64,000 bases of DNA from Sepioteuthis lessoniana (GCA_963585895.1 OY757912.1:79612581-79676580), one strand, 5' to 3'; counted from the first letter of the stretch, positions 30,512-43,085 are shown. Numbers and translations: made by a program. The notes: generated from the letters alone by a model not told the origin.

Positions 30512-31603
30512 GTAAATGCCCTTTTCCTTTTTTTCATAGGTCTGACTTTTTCTAACATTTTCAGTTTCTTGCAGAATTTATTTCTATTTTTAAATGAACT
30601 AATTAAAAGAAAAAAAAACAAACATCTATTTATTTATATATAGATAGATAGGTGAGTAAATAATAGATTTTTTTTTTTTTCCAAATAAAACATTTTAAGT
30701 CATCTTATTTTCTATTCAGTTTTGTATTGTTTTAATAAGGAAAATATTCTTTTGTTATTTATAAAATTTGAATAAAAAATCCAAATGTTGTTTTGCTTTG
30801 TTTTCTTTTCTACTTACAAAATGTCTCCAGAAAGAATTTTGACTTATTACTTGCTTAAAGGTTATCAAAGACAGCTGTTAAGTTAAATGTAAAATTATTT
30901 CCTATTCATTTATAAAATTTATAATTCAAAATAAAACTGAATTAATAACAATGGGAGATCAGATTTTTTAAAAGATGCTAAAACCCATCACCCTAAATGA
31001 ACAGATCATGGTACTTGCAATGATGAACCCTTTGAGAAAATAGCTCTGTATGGAGTTTTATGTATTTTTTTTTTTTTTAATGGATAAAAATATCCAGTAT
31101 TAAAGGGTGACCGTATTGATTTCTACTACCCTTTCCAGAAATGCATAACCATGACGAATAAAATCTTAGTAAAAAAGGGATATAAATTTGGTAACCTTAA
31201 CTCCAAAACTAACTTTAATTCACCATTTAATCATTAAAAAAAAAAAATTTTTTCACCTGAGGGATTTAGGATTATCTTGTCTCTTGGAAAATCAATATGG
31301 CCATCTTTAAGATTGGAATTTTTATTTCTTTTAATCTTTTAGTGTGTGTAAAAGTTCATAAATAATAAAATAAGACTGACTGAAATTTTTACCTGGATTA
31401 CATTCCTGGAGGTTGTTTTTTTTTTTTTTTTTTTTTTTTGTGATGAGATTAACATTACCACAGCCATTAACCCAGTGGGTTGGTTTTAAATATTAGTTTT
31501 TTTTTTGGGGGGGGGGGGACTGCTTACTTTGGGAGATTTTTGGTTCCTTTTATTATTTAGCATGTTCAGTTTTTTAAAAAATCCCTGAAGGGGAATCTGT
31601 TCA
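30512..31603. other. no gene recognised; poly-T rich
   Basis: AT-rich DNA with T runs at 30669-30680, 31068-31078 and 31416-31439 and a G run at 31508-31518. No open reading frame of note. Confidence 0.55.
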
Positions 31604-31990
31604 GTTCAACAACATTACAGTAATGGCCTTCCAAAAATACATAAAGATGGTATTTCATTTAGACCTATTGTCAGCAACCGAGTTACAGTGTATCACCCAT
31701 TGAGCGATTTCCTGGTAGAGATCATCAGCCAACTAATGGGTAAGTCAGCATATATTAAGAACTCTGTTCACTTCATAGAGAGAATTAATAATGTTCATCC
31801 TATAGTAAGTCTGTTCACAAAGGTACCACAATTTCAACTCCCATCATCCAAATAATGTAATGAAAGTAATTGTCCATTGCCTACAACATCGCGCTAAAGC
31901 CATTAGCAGTAATAATGATGCATATCAAGAAGAAAGGATTAGTTTAAAACACAACCTCCATTGCAACAACTAGCCTGAGAGCCTAACATT
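31604..31990 (+). pseudogene. Penelope-like element reverse-transcriptase fragment
   Basis: 31622-31855 reads NGLPKIHKDGISFRPIVSNR, then HPLSDFLVEIISQLMGKSAY and IKNSVHFIERI. This matches the [YF]GLPKIHK...LRPIVS...SKFL...SFVKNS..F RT1-2 region of Penelope-like RTs. A second piece, HRAKAISSNNDAYQEERISL, follows after a stop and an internal deletion and resembles the distal 'HRA...E...L' block. It is broken and not functional. Confidence 0.75.
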
Positions 31991-33204
31991 GGCTCCAAGA
32001 AACCAGGATAGGACAATAGAAAACAATACCCAAAAACTCACTACAGTATTTATAAGGCCTAAAAATCAATATTACTGTAAATTATAGCATCAAAGTTGAA
32101 CTCAAAATTTTTAGTTAAAAATTCTGGGTTTGATCTGTACTTATAGGTTAGCCCCCAGACATACAGTAGGTTACTGGTATGCTAAAACTTATATAGTAAG
32201 CCTAAATAAGGATAGGTTATAACCTGTAGCCAAAGCGTATGAGTTTATGATTCTTGAATGTGTATGAATTGATACTTTTAAAGTTACATTATCTTAGATT
32301 CAAGTATGGATTTATCAATAAAATAACATTAAAGTAACCTTTATCTAAAATGTTATACAATAACAGTACCCATGTGTGTATATTCAATAAAATACTAGTC
32401 GTGTCTAGTTTTCATAATTTTTCTCAGAAGTCAGAATTACATCAGTCATATGTGAGACATGCAAATCTTAACTTGAGCTTTTATGAATTCATAATCTATT
32501 GCACTATCATGAAATAGTATAATATACTGTATTTATCTGACTGGCTACCTTGGTGCTGTGATGTTCCAGTTAGTGTTTACAGTCAGTGCATTAGCAGTTG
32601 GAAAAAGTGTGTGATATAGCATTAATGCATTATAGTTTTATTATTTTATATCAATCTGTGTTAATTTGCTAAACTAGTGTTTAGTGAACATGTTTAAATA
32701 AGTGTTTGATGCTGTCTGCTGGAGTTACAGTAAGTGGTGTATATTGATTGTTAGGAATACTGTTCCAGTGAATAACTACACTGAGGTAAAGTTTTAGATT
32801 TTAGCCCTGCTGTATTAGTTGACTTCTAGTTTTGTAGAGATTTTTTTCTGGCTTGAAAGGTTGACATGTATGCCAAAACTTATTAATTATTTTACAAAGC
32901 AATTAGTAATTTTTTTTCATTTATTTTACTCCTATGTGGATATGGTCTTTTCAGATTGCAAAATCATTTAATTATATACAAGCCTTAAAGTAATCAAATG
33001 TTAGTGTATAATGTTATTAAGTATTAGACTTGTAAAACTTTGAGAAAATTCTTCATTTAACACAAGAACACAGCTACTGAAATCAAAATGTCAAATTAAG
33101 ATCTACAAGAGTTTTTTCCCTTGGTTAAAAATACAAACATTCTTTAGGTTAGTACAAAAATACCTCATACTATTATGTTGTAGAATAACATTAGGGAATT
33201 ATGG
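31991..33204. other. no recognised feature
   Basis: Unique AT-rich DNA; part may be the decayed 3' region of the Penelope-like fragment, but nothing supports that directly. Confidence 0.5.
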
Positions 33205-33680
33205 TTACTTGGTTTATGGCATATCAACCCTTATAGGTTATTTAATACCAAGTCCTGTTATATAATTTTTTAGCGAGTAGTTTGTAGGTAATTCTTTTTT
33301 TAAACCCATTCGTTTGCACAGAGTTAAATGTTTTCAAATGTTCCTGTCTCACCCTCATAATTCTATTTGACAAGTGTTTCTATATAATATGAATAATTTG
33401 CACACAGCTGTATGATTTTAAATGACTACCACGATCAATAATAATAGTAATCTTTTGTAAATGATTGAACAGTTCAATTTGACACTCATATGGGATCCTA
33501 ACAGATCCCATTCTAGTTAGAGTGGAACTGGGAGTAATGGCAATAAAGGGATACTCCACATTCATTAAATCTCCAGGACTTTATTAAATCTTCATCTGAT
33601 GCAGCTTAGTGTCATACTCAGGACACTCATTTGGGGGGTGGTCTTACACCAACTGTACCTATGCAGAGAGATATTCTACT
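33205..33680 (-). repeat. Family A copy
   Basis: Minus-strand copy from tail complement 'ggtttatggcatatcaaccc' to the head region near 'caactgtacctatgcagag'. Confidence 0.8.
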
Positions 33681-33840
33681 GCCAACAGGGCAAATTAGGG
33701 GGGGACAATTTTTAGTCTAAGACCATTCTATCATTATTGCCCAGATAGAAATCTTGCTAAGATGTGCTGTTTTATATATTCATGCAAAAAAATCTAATTA
33801 AAATAGCAGGGAAAAGGAAATATTCTTGCCTAAATTGATA

Positions 33841-34097
33841 GCAGCCCAGTCAGCTGGGGCTGTAGAATATATCAACTGCATTTCTGCAAAGGATTATTAT
33901 TAATATTAAATAGAATTATTAGTGTTAGATAGCAATACTTGAAACCATTTAACTGTATGCAAGCAAATGAGATTTAACTCATTTAAAAATAAAGTTACCT
34001 ATAACCTATTCACTTAAAATTATATTTATAAACAGGATTTAGCATTGAATAACCATCAAAGTTTGATATGCCATTCAACCAAATAACCAAACCCAAC
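33841..34097 (+). repeat. Family A copy, internally deleted
   Basis: It has head 'cccagtcagctggggctgta' but jumps from the 'ctgcaaagg' position directly to the 'agaattattagtgttagata' cassette and tail. The head and tail are retained with the middle lost. Confidence 0.8.
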
Positions 34098-34118
34098 TTG
34101 ATAGTATTCTGTATTCTT

Positions 34119-34274
34119 GGCAAAGAATTATGTGATTTGAGTAAGTGTAAATATACTACTTCTGGCAAAGAATCATGGGATTTATGTAAGTGTAAATATA
34201 CTACTTCTGGCAAAGAATCATGGGGTTTGTGTAAGTGTAAATATACTACTTCTGGCAAAGAATTATGGAATTAG
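34119..34274 (+). repeat. 45-bp tandem repeat, about 3.4 units
   Basis: 'ggcaaagaat' recurs at 34119, 34164, 34209 and 34254, exactly 45 bp apart, with 'gtaagtgtaaatatactact' between. It directly follows the tail of a family A copy. Confidence 0.92.
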
Positions 34275-34424
34275 CACATTTAGAAGATGTTCCGTTTGGT
34301 TCTTCTTTTTATTTTCCTAAGCATTAAATAAACCAACAACAGATAAGATGCAGATCATTTTTCTTTAATTGTTGAACATCCTGGCTTCATAAAATATTCC
34401 TTAAACAATCAAGATGAATTGGCT

Positions 34425-35226
34425 TGGTTTTATGGCATATTAACCATTGTAGTTTATTTAATGCCAGATCCTGTTTATACATATATGTTAAATATAAATG
34501 ATTAGTTACCACATTTTGTTGATAATATTCTTAAACAAGCCTGAGCTCATTTTTTTGCACACAGTTAAATTGTTTCAAGTATTGCTATGTAAGAATAACA
34601 ATTTAAGATCAGTCATTTGTTTGCACACATTTAGATAGATATACATGATATGTAAGAGATTAATTTGTCAGTAACTTCACTTCTAAATGAGGTTGAACTA
34701 ATTTGTTTGTGTATTAGTATCACTATTGTTTCTACACAGTTAAATGATTTCAATTATTGCTATCTAACATTTATAATTCTATCGAATATTAATTATTTGT
34801 TTACAGTGAAGTGGTTACAATTATTGCTATTTAACACTAATTATTCTATTCAGCATTACTCATTCATTTGCACACAGTTAAATTGTTCCAAGTATTGCTA
34901 TGTATCACTAACAATTCAATTAAACATCAGTCATTTATTAACACACAGTTAAGTGATCAAGTAGTTCTATTTCAAATAATTCAATTTAGCATAATTACAC
35001 TGTTTAAATGTGAAAGAGTTCTATTTGACCCATAGATAGGACCCTATTAGATGCTTCCACTCTGGGTCAGAGTGGACCAGGGAGCAATGGCAATGAAGGA
35101 GTACTCCAGCACTACTGGAGCCTCACTATCAGATTGTTTAATGTCATATCCAGGATATTTATTGAGGGAGTCTTAATCCTCTTCAAAGATGCAGTAAGAA
35201 TATTCTACAGCCCCAGCCAACTGGAT
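34425..35226 (-). repeat. Family A copy, long form
   Basis: About 800 bp on the minus strand, from 'ggttttatggcatattaacc' to 'ctacagccccagccaactgg', with about six internal 'acacacagttaa(a/g)t' cassettes. Confidence 0.82.
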
Positions 35227-37339
35227 TAAATCTAGATTAAGTTATCTAAATTGGTGGTATATTTTTCTCCTAAACCATGCAAAGGAAAATATAGTGCTAT
35301 TAGTTTATTTATTGCTTCTAAGTCTAGATGAACATCCTGTACCTATTCCATACTTTTTGCCAGGGGTAGGAGATTTAGATTTGAATGACCACTAGTGTTC
35401 AACATCAAGTTAGTATATTGCTTTATTAAACGCAAATCTTAAGATTTAAATGTTGAGTTTCTCATAACTAAATATAGATACATGATCTCTTATCAAAAAA
35501 CTTTGGGATTAGGTACTTTTCAAAATTTTAAATTTTGGGGACCAGAACAATAATACAGTTCAGTGTGTATAGTTATAGAGAAAAATAAATGATATCCATC
35601 AGCAGCAGTGGTACATCTAAGTGGTAAGAAGTATAACTATCGTAGGTATAACTTGTTGAAATATCTTCAGCTGTACTGGACAAGGCCTGGTCAAAAGCAT
35701 AAGTAAATTTCAAAATGTTGGTCAGATTTTATGTTAATATGACTAAAATATGTTCACTGAGCATAGAAAAAAATGTTTTGGTTTTTGTAACTTATTGGTT
35801 TTCAGTTTTTCATATAAAAGATTGGGTACATCTCTGTAAAGACTGCACTGGTGGAGCCAGCTGAGATTCTGCTCAGATTTCTCAAAAAATTTTTTTTTTC
35901 TCTTAAGTAATTTTGATGTTGCCAATCAATAAGACCACCAGAAATTTGTTTTGAAGAAAAAAAAATTTGTTTTGAAGAAAAAAAATTTGTTTTGAAGAAA
36001 AAAATTTTTTTTATTCACCTTAAGTGTGACTTTAATAAAGATAGTAACTGAATATTTTAGTCTGCTTATCTAAGATAAACAGACTGTGAGCATAAAATAA
36101 TTCATTGATATTTTTTTATCTCATGTTTTTTTTTTAAATCCCATATTTAGGCTCTAGAGGAAATTTCATTTATTTTCAAAATAACAACAAAAATAAAAAT
36201 GAAAAATACATCAAAAAATAGAATAAGCATGTGAAAACAAAATTCTAATTTTGTAAAGGGACCACCTACATTTGATTTTTTCTTTAAAATTAACAAATTT
36301 GTAGATGGCTTGAAGGTCTTACCAATTGAAAGCACCAAAAATTGTTTAAAAATTTTTTTTTTAAATGTCAGACTGACTTGAACCAAATTTTGATCAAACA
36401 AACAATGGGGATTGAACTTAAATCCCTGTCCTACAAACCTAGAATACTTTATACTGAACTACCCATAATCACATAAGTAAGATTTTTTTTCAGGGAGTTT
36501 ACTTTTTAAAAAATTTGCATATTATATTGCTTGTTCAATTGTACAACCATTTGGGGTTTTTTTGTTTGTGTCTTCTTTGTCTATCTCTCGTTCTTTGTCT
36601 CTTTGTTTTTCTTTGGCTGGTAAATGAAAAGAGGACAAAGATTTGCCAAATTATAAGAAATCAAAGAGAAAAAAGCACAAAGGTAATGATAATAATTATC
36701 ACAAAGAATATTTTCTTCTGAATAAAGTTTGTGTGTGTGTGTGTTAAATGATTTCCTCTTTTTAATGCAGCATCAATCAGCTGGGAAAATGCAAGGGAGA
36801 TAACTCTAATAATTTCTTCGAATCTTTTCCTCCTCTTGCTTTAATTCTCAGAAACATAAGTTACCAAATTCATTAATTATTATATGAATATTTACTGATA
36901 ATCACTTAGTGTGATACAAGGCCACTGTTACATTCATCCCTGAACTCACAGCAATAATAAGTCTCTAAAACGAGCTTACTTACCATTTCTCTAGGACGAG
37001 TAACTAATTTAATTACTTGGATACTGAAGTGTTGAAATACCAAAGTCTGAACTTATCTAAGGTTTCCAGGTTTATCATTATTAATTTTATTATGAGCCGT
37101 TTGGAATTCAGGTTTATATTTTGACTAGTTAAAAAAATTATGTTATAACTAGTTTTTATAATTATCTTATTTTTAATTAGATAATTCTAAATAAAAGTTT
37201 TGATATTTTCATTTGAATAGAATAATATCAACTTTTATAAGAAGGATTACAAAAAAAATTGATAAATCCATAGGTACAATTTTGCAAAACATTTAAACCA
37301 GTTAAACATTGAAACTTTGCTTCCATGTGGTTGACATAT
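35227..37339. other. no gene recognised
   Basis: AT-rich DNA with three copies of a 19-20 bp 'aaatttgttttgaagaaaaa' repeat at 35942-36006. At 36806-36822 there is 'caagggagataactcta', which resembles a motif I associate with molluscan MITE ends (from memory, weak). No gene. Confidence 0.5.
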
Positions 37340-38045
37340 ATGGTGTTGATTGGGGCTGTAGGTTATGCCAACTGCACCTATGCAGAGGGGTAAGACCCTC
37401 TTCCCCCCCAAAAGTGTCCTATGTATGACACTAAACTGCATCTAATGGTGAAGCTCCAGTCCTGGATCTTGGGGGAATATAGAATACCCTTTCATTGCCA
37501 TTACTCTCAGATCTACTCTGACCTGGGTTGGTAACACCTGTTTGGTTTGGTTTGGTTTTATCACACACCAACCTAGTAGGTTATTAATGTCTAATCCATT
37601 TTTATATATATAAACAGTTCTATTTCTAACAATTCAGTTTAGCATAAGTACACATTTTAATTCTTTTTGACCCAGAGATAGGACACTATCAGGTACTACC
37701 ACTCCAGGACAAAGTGGACCTGGGAGCAATGGCAATAAAGGGGTGCTCTGCATTCCCCAAAACTCCAGCATTACTGGAACCTCACCATTAGATTGTTTAG
37801 TGTCATATCCAGGATACTCGTTGGCGGGGAGGGTCTTACCCCTATGCAGAGAATCAGTCAATGTATTTTACAGCCCTAGCTGACTGGGCAACACCTATTA
37901 GGGTCCCATTTATGGATCAAATAGAATTATTCTATCATTCAATATATGTGAAACAATCTAACTGTGCATGCAAATGACTAATACTAAATATAATTATTAG
38001 AGTTAGATAATAATACTTGAAACCATTTATGTGTATGTAAATAGT
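37340..38045 (+). repeat. Family A copy split by another family A copy
   Basis: 37340-37539 (head and middle) continues at 37890-38045 ('cacctattagggtcccattt' then 'cttgaaaccattta'). The interruption is the minus-strand copy at 37540-37889. The tail end at 38045 is eroded. Confidence 0.78.
37540..37889 (-). repeat. Family A copy nested in family A
   Basis: It opens with the tail complement tttggtttggtttggtttta, that is an (AAACC)n tail, and ends at 'tagctgactgggc'. It is bounded by the direct repeat aacacct at 37533-37539 and 37890-37896. Confidence 0.85.
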
Positions 38046-38199
38046 TTAAAGTTTCATCTGATGTTTGAGTCTTTTATTCTATAGTTGATACATGAAACTT
38101 ATATTAATGAAATAATTGTAAGAAGGTGAGATTTTAATTAGAGTTTTTAATATACAATATATTCATATAAATGTATTCATAAATTATAATTCAGTTTGA

Positions 38200-38200
38200 T

Positions 38201-38253
<53 letters not shown>

Positions 38254-38272
38254 TTTAACCTCTCTGTCTCTA

Positions 38273-38336
<64 letters not shown>
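38200..38336. repeat. (TA)n / (CT)n microsatellite
   Basis: (TA) arrays at about 38203-38251 and 38287-38333 flank a (TC)-rich segment. A shorter TA array is at 38541-38563. Confidence 0.95.
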
Positions 38337-38398
38337 TGAACGGATGTATGTAAACAATAGTAATTGTGATTCATAACGGTTTAAAATTTACTTCGCAG

Positions 38399-38480
38399 CT
38401 AATGTCTCCTCGTGGCTGAATGGTTAGAAGCTTTGGCTTGACGTTTAAGTCAACCGGGTTTTGATCCCAGCTACAGGAAG
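38399..38480 (+). repeat. tRNA-like head of another SINE
   Basis: 'gtggctgaatggttagaagc' (A box) and 'gggttttgatccc' (B box) lie about 40 nt apart with terminal complementarity tcct/agga. This is the pol III promoter layout. The following sequence is not tRNA, so it is a SINE head or tRNA pseudogene, not a working tRNA gene. Confidence 0.55.
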
Positions 38481-38540
38481 ATACTGTCTAGCCACACTGA
38501 TGAGTTCTGATAGAATGAAACAGATCTGTCTGTGGATGAC

Positions 38541-38571
<31 letters not shown>

Positions 38572-39093
38572 TTGATTCACACTAGAGAAAAATTCAAACT
38601 GAAAACACCATCATATAACAAATAAGACCTCTAAGTTCTTGAAGCTCTCTGTATAAAGATTAACAAACCTTCCTTAAACAAGTTCAACTTCAAAGGTGGG
38701 AGCTATGTTCTGAAATACCGTTAACACTTTTCCTACTAATTCTTCCTCTAACTTCCAATAAAGTTTTTTTCTTTCACAAATTTCCCTCTCATTTGTTCAC
38801 CCTCCGACTCTTTATATAAATGCATATGACTCATCATTGTGTTAGTCATTTTACTCTTCATTCCCCTGAATATAACTCCAGCTGTGGTCAAATGTACTTT
38901 GGAAAAATATGATCCCCGTTTTTTAATTCTTTCAATCTACTCATATGAATACTTGAACAGATCAACCATAAAATAAGCAGACATGAAGTGTCTCTCCTAT
39001 TTCATCAAACATGTTTAAAGAGAAAATGCTACCTATACATATATATATATAAACTATAATTTAGTTTTACAAAATATATATAAACTATATTTG

Positions 39094-39235
39094 TCTGAAT
39101 TTCTGAGATGAAGCTTGATGATTTTTATCATTAAAGGTTTTCAGACTATTGTCTTCATCTTTATTGTTATTTCCACAACATTTCGGCCGATATGTCCTCC
39201 GACCTTCTTCAGGTGTTAGTTGAACTTAGGAACCT
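39094..39235 (-). repeat. single-arm copy of the CTGAAGA/GGCCGAAA repeat
   Basis: On the minus strand it reads acacctgaagaaggtcgg, then aggacatatcggccgaaatg. It continues into 'aagcttcatctcagaaatt', shared with the flank of the 25751-25941 foldback, so both derive from one longer family. Confidence 0.72.
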
Positions 39236-39689
39236 ACACGAAACTTCAAGCTATGTCCTTTATTGAATCTACAGGGGTCACCTGTTCTGATTCCGTTAAC
39301 CATAACTGGGTACAAATGTTAAGTACTCCTGTATTGTTATCGCCTGCAGTCAGGATTGAATAATTATTACAATGTAATATTTAATTCTATGACATACAAA
39401 GAGGTAACTAAGTTCCCGCCCCAAGCTATAAAAGAGTCAAAATGCATTCAAGGAAATTGGAGAAAAGTCCATACAACAAAGAGGTGGAAACCACTTACTG
39501 CTCCTCAGGTCTGGTAAAATGGAGAGGCACCATATGCATGACTGCTGAGGAGCGAACGACCATGTCTGTTGCTTCTAAAGTCCTTTTCATAAAAGAGGGG
39601 GATTCTCAAGTTTGCCTTCTCACATGACCTAAAAGGACTTGTGACATGAAAGAATTCCTCAAACACTGTGACAAGGGAAACTACTCCAT

Positions 39690-39975
39690 TTAGTCTCCCA
39701 ACAATTAACAACCTGAGTTCAAGTCCTGTTTGAGACAGGGTTAGCATTTCACTACCAGTGGGAAAGGTTTGAATCCATCTATTCTCTCCTCTCCCCGCTT
39801 TCAGTTATGAGTAAAAAGTTGGGCAGGCTGGGTTCTTTAGCTTTGGTTAGGCAACTGAACTGGTCTGAGAGAAGAAAGACTCTAAACCCAAACCAGCTAT
39901 ACTCTCCTTCAAAATTTACCTTATGTCACATCCTATCCATTGTAAAGGGGTTGGGTCAATACATACAGATAATAC
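39690..39975 (+). repeat. Family C SINE
   Basis: Plus-strand copy with B box 'gagttcaagtcctg', 'gtgggaaaggtttgaatcc', 'actctaaacccaaaccagc' and tail 'acatcctatccattgtaa'. Confidence 0.8.
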
Positions 39976-40154
39976 ACATAGTAGCAGAAGGCCAGTAATC
40001 AACTATATGATCCTCAACATTATTCACAGATTCCCAATACCTACATAAATAAATCCTGTCATTTTTGACAAATATCACGTTAGTTTTCTTCTACAGCATG
40101 TTTGTTAAAAAGTCTATGGTTAAAGACTACATGCACATAATTTTTTGCAATTAT

Positions 40155-40480
40155 CATATTTACCCAATCCCTCCGCTCGGGCAGGATATGACACAAGGTC
40201 AATTTTTAAGCGGAGTTTAACAGGTTTGAATTCAGAGTTTTCCTTCTCCTAGACTAGTTGCCTCACCAAGGCTGAAGAACCTAATCTGTCCTACTATTTA
40301 CCCATAGCTGGAGGGAGAATAATTGAATTCATACCTTTCCCAAGGGTATTAGCGTTATGTGAAACGCAATCAGTCTCGTCCAGGATTTGAACTCGTATCG
40401 TCGTGTCCAATTCCTACGACGATAACCATTACACCACGGGCAATTCCTATGATGATAACCATTACACCACGGGCACCTCC
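40155..40480 (-). repeat. Family C SINE with duplicated tRNA-like 5' end
   Basis: A well-preserved minus-strand copy (CpG-containing, so relatively young). The head complement 'ataaccattacaccacgggc' occurs twice, at about 40424-40443 and 40457-40476, a roughly 33-bp tandem duplication of the 5' end containing the A box. Confidence 0.88.
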
Positions 40481-40841
40481 AACAAATTTTTTGCAATTAT
40501 GATAGTTATCTGGCACCCAGAGACAACAATATTTAGCAATTGAAATGATTGCATCATGTGCTAGCTTCATTCAAGCATCCATTCCTTTATGTTATGTCAG
40601 CTATGTCATTTTCCAAAGATGAACATAATTTACATATAAATCTTACAATGTGTATGGGATGAATTTAATGGGAAATTTCCCTCGGTTACTTTTCATAAAA
40701 TTTTGACAATATTGTATTTAATCAAGATATTTCATAAGACTAGGAAAGTTTTCAATAACATGTCCAAGGTGCTTAACTCATTCCCTCTGAAAACCTAAAA
40801 TGCTGTCTGTGTAATGTAATGGGGTATTTGGATGGATTTTG

Positions 40842-41246
40842 TTTTAGTTGGGTTTACGGCATATCAACTATCGTAGATTATTTAATTCCAAATACTCTTT
40901 ATACGTATATATTAAATATATGCAATTTTGTAGATAACATTCTTAAATGAACCTGAGCTCTTTTTTGCACACAGTTACATGATTTTGAATATTGCTATGT
41001 AACAGTCACAATTTAACATCAGTCATTTGTTTGAATACATAGTTTCTTCTATTTGACTCATAGATAAGGCCCTATCAGGTGCCGCCACTCTTGATCAGAG
41101 TGGACCTGTGAGCATTCCCCAAATCTCCAAGGCTAGAGTCTTGACATGACATGGTTTCATGTCATATCTAGGACACTCATCGGAGGGATCTTACCCCTTT
41201 GCAGAGATGCAGTTGATGTATTCAACAGCCTCAGCTGACTGAGATG
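40842..41246 (-). repeat. Family A copy with 14-bp TSD
   Basis: It is flanked by the perfect direct repeat ttggatggattttg (40828-40841 and 41247-41260). This sets the element ends exactly: tail complement at 40842 and head complement '...ctcagctgactgagatg' at 41246. Confidence 0.92.
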
Positions 41247-41260
41247 TTGGATGGATTTTG

Positions 41261-41889
41261 GTTAAAGAAAAATAAAAATGTCTGTGTATATATATATATA
41301 TAGGTTGTGCTTTGTTTTTTAGAAAAAAATTTTATTAGCAATTTTTTTCTTATGAGCTTTGGTGAATTCTAATTGGCTCAAAATGGAAACCCTTTGTTAT
41401 TTGATTCCACATAAAGTAGAGATGGGATCAGTATAATATATCATGATCAAGTCGGTGGAAAAGAGAACAAAGAAACTGGAAATGACAATGCACTTCCTGT
41501 TTTTCAAGTGTTGCAGAATTGTCTAAAAGATTCAAGAGAATTCTCCCAGCCCCTCAGTGGATATAAAAGCTGGTTCTATCCCTGAAAGAGGAGAGAGTAG
41601 CTTCTGTCCTGCAGAGTAGAGGAATTCCTAGCCTAAGGGGTGGAGTCAGGATTTTTAGCTGCTGGATTTAAAAAGAGACAACTATTAGCAAGGAATAATA
41701 CAACTGACATCTCCTTGGCACTCCAGCATATTTCTAGCACAGACCTCAATGGCAGCAACATCATATTTGCTGATTGGGCTGTTTAATAATTACTGTTTTC
41801 AAGATTACAAAAAAGTTAGAATAATTTAAATGTGAGTAAGTAAAGATTATTGCATCATTTTTTTAAACACTTGGGTTTTCAAATACACC
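41261..41889. other. unclassified block with TATA-like site
   Basis: Around 41565 'ggatataaaagctgg' is followed by a purine-rich, less AT-rich segment to about 41650. It might be an old LTR or promoter; no ORF or direct repeat supports either. Confidence 0.25.
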
Positions 41890-42560
41890 TGCTCAAGCTA
41901 AATCTCTGCAACATAGCCTGGAGCAGACTGCAAGAATCATTTGTCTCTATATGAACACAGATAAAACAGAGTCTATATGTTTTAATCAAGATGGTGCCAT
42001 CTCCTCATTAAATAGTAAGCTTCTGAAATTAGTAGACCAGTTCACAAACCTCAATAGCAATATCTCATCTGCTGAAAGCGATGTCAACATACACCTAGTA
42101 AAACATGGACTGCTATTGACAGTTTGATGACCATATGGAAATCTATCTGATAAAATATGAAGGGACTTCTAAGCTGGAGCCATGTTAATACTATTGTATG
42201 ATTGCACCACTTGGACTTTAATGAAATGCCAGAAGAAAAGCTCACAAGAATGCTGCAAGCTGTTTTAAACAAATCCTGGAAGCAGCACCCTACAAAACAG
42301 CAGCTGCATGGCTACTTACTTGAATGGTTTGTGAGATGGAAGGCAAGATATGTTGGGCACTGCTAGAGAAATAAGGACAAACTCAAAAGCGATATTCTTC
42401 AATGGACTCCAACACATGTACACACCACTACCAGTACAATCCTACATTCATCAGCTCTGTGCAGACACTAGATGTCGTCAAGAGGATTTACCAAGAGTAA
42501 TAGTAAATAGAAACAAATAACAAGAGAGTCACAGGAATCTGTGCTGTTAACACAACACAA
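41890..42560 (+). mobile_element. LINE fragment (RT 3' part), longest copy
   Basis: It reads MNTDKTESICFNQDG, KLLKLVDQFTNLNSNISSAE and SDVNIH, then C-terminal blocks (NKSWKQHPTKQQLHGYL, ARYVGHC) and 'PTFISSVQTLDVVKRI'-like decay. It extends slightly further 5' than other copies, into the residues preceding the YxNxDKTE motif. Multiple frameshifts. Confidence 0.83.
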
Positions 42561-42824
42561 CATGAAGATGAAATTGTGATGTATTTATGTAAAAAAAAAA
42601 AGAAAAAAAAAAGCAGTTACACTGTAAAAGCATCAAGTGTTTCTCTGCTATGTTTGCTCAAGGGTAAAATATGAACAAACAGCTATAACGACTTTCAAAA
42701 TAAATGTGCAAATTCTGAGTCACCAGCTCTGATCATGAAAATAGGAAACAAATCATCAAAGTATTAAAATACAATTGATAAGACAGCCATGAAGTGAATA
42801 TATGTACATATTCAACTCTTCAAC

Positions 42825-43085
42825 CATAGGCAAGATATGACAAAAAATTAATTTTTCAGCAGAGTATAGCTGGTTTGAATTCGGTTTTCTTTCTCTTAGA
42901 CTGGTTGCTTTACCAGGCCAAAAGAATCCAGTCTGTTCTACAATTTAACTGTAGGTGAGGGAAGAACATATGGATTCATGGCTTTGGGCAAAGTAAAATA
43001 CAAACAGTCTTGTCCAGGATTTGAATTTGGATCATTGATTCCATTTCCTATGATGATAATCATTGTGCTAAGCATGCCTCCTTCC
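42825..43085 (-). repeat. Family C SINE
   Basis: Minus-strand copy; 'ggtttgaattcggttttct' is near the 3' part and 'ccaggatttgaatttgg' is the B-box complement. Confidence 0.78.

Noticed and set aside
41560..41660. gene promoter with TATA box
   Set aside because: A TATA-like string alone in AT-rich DNA is weak; no downstream exon was recognised.
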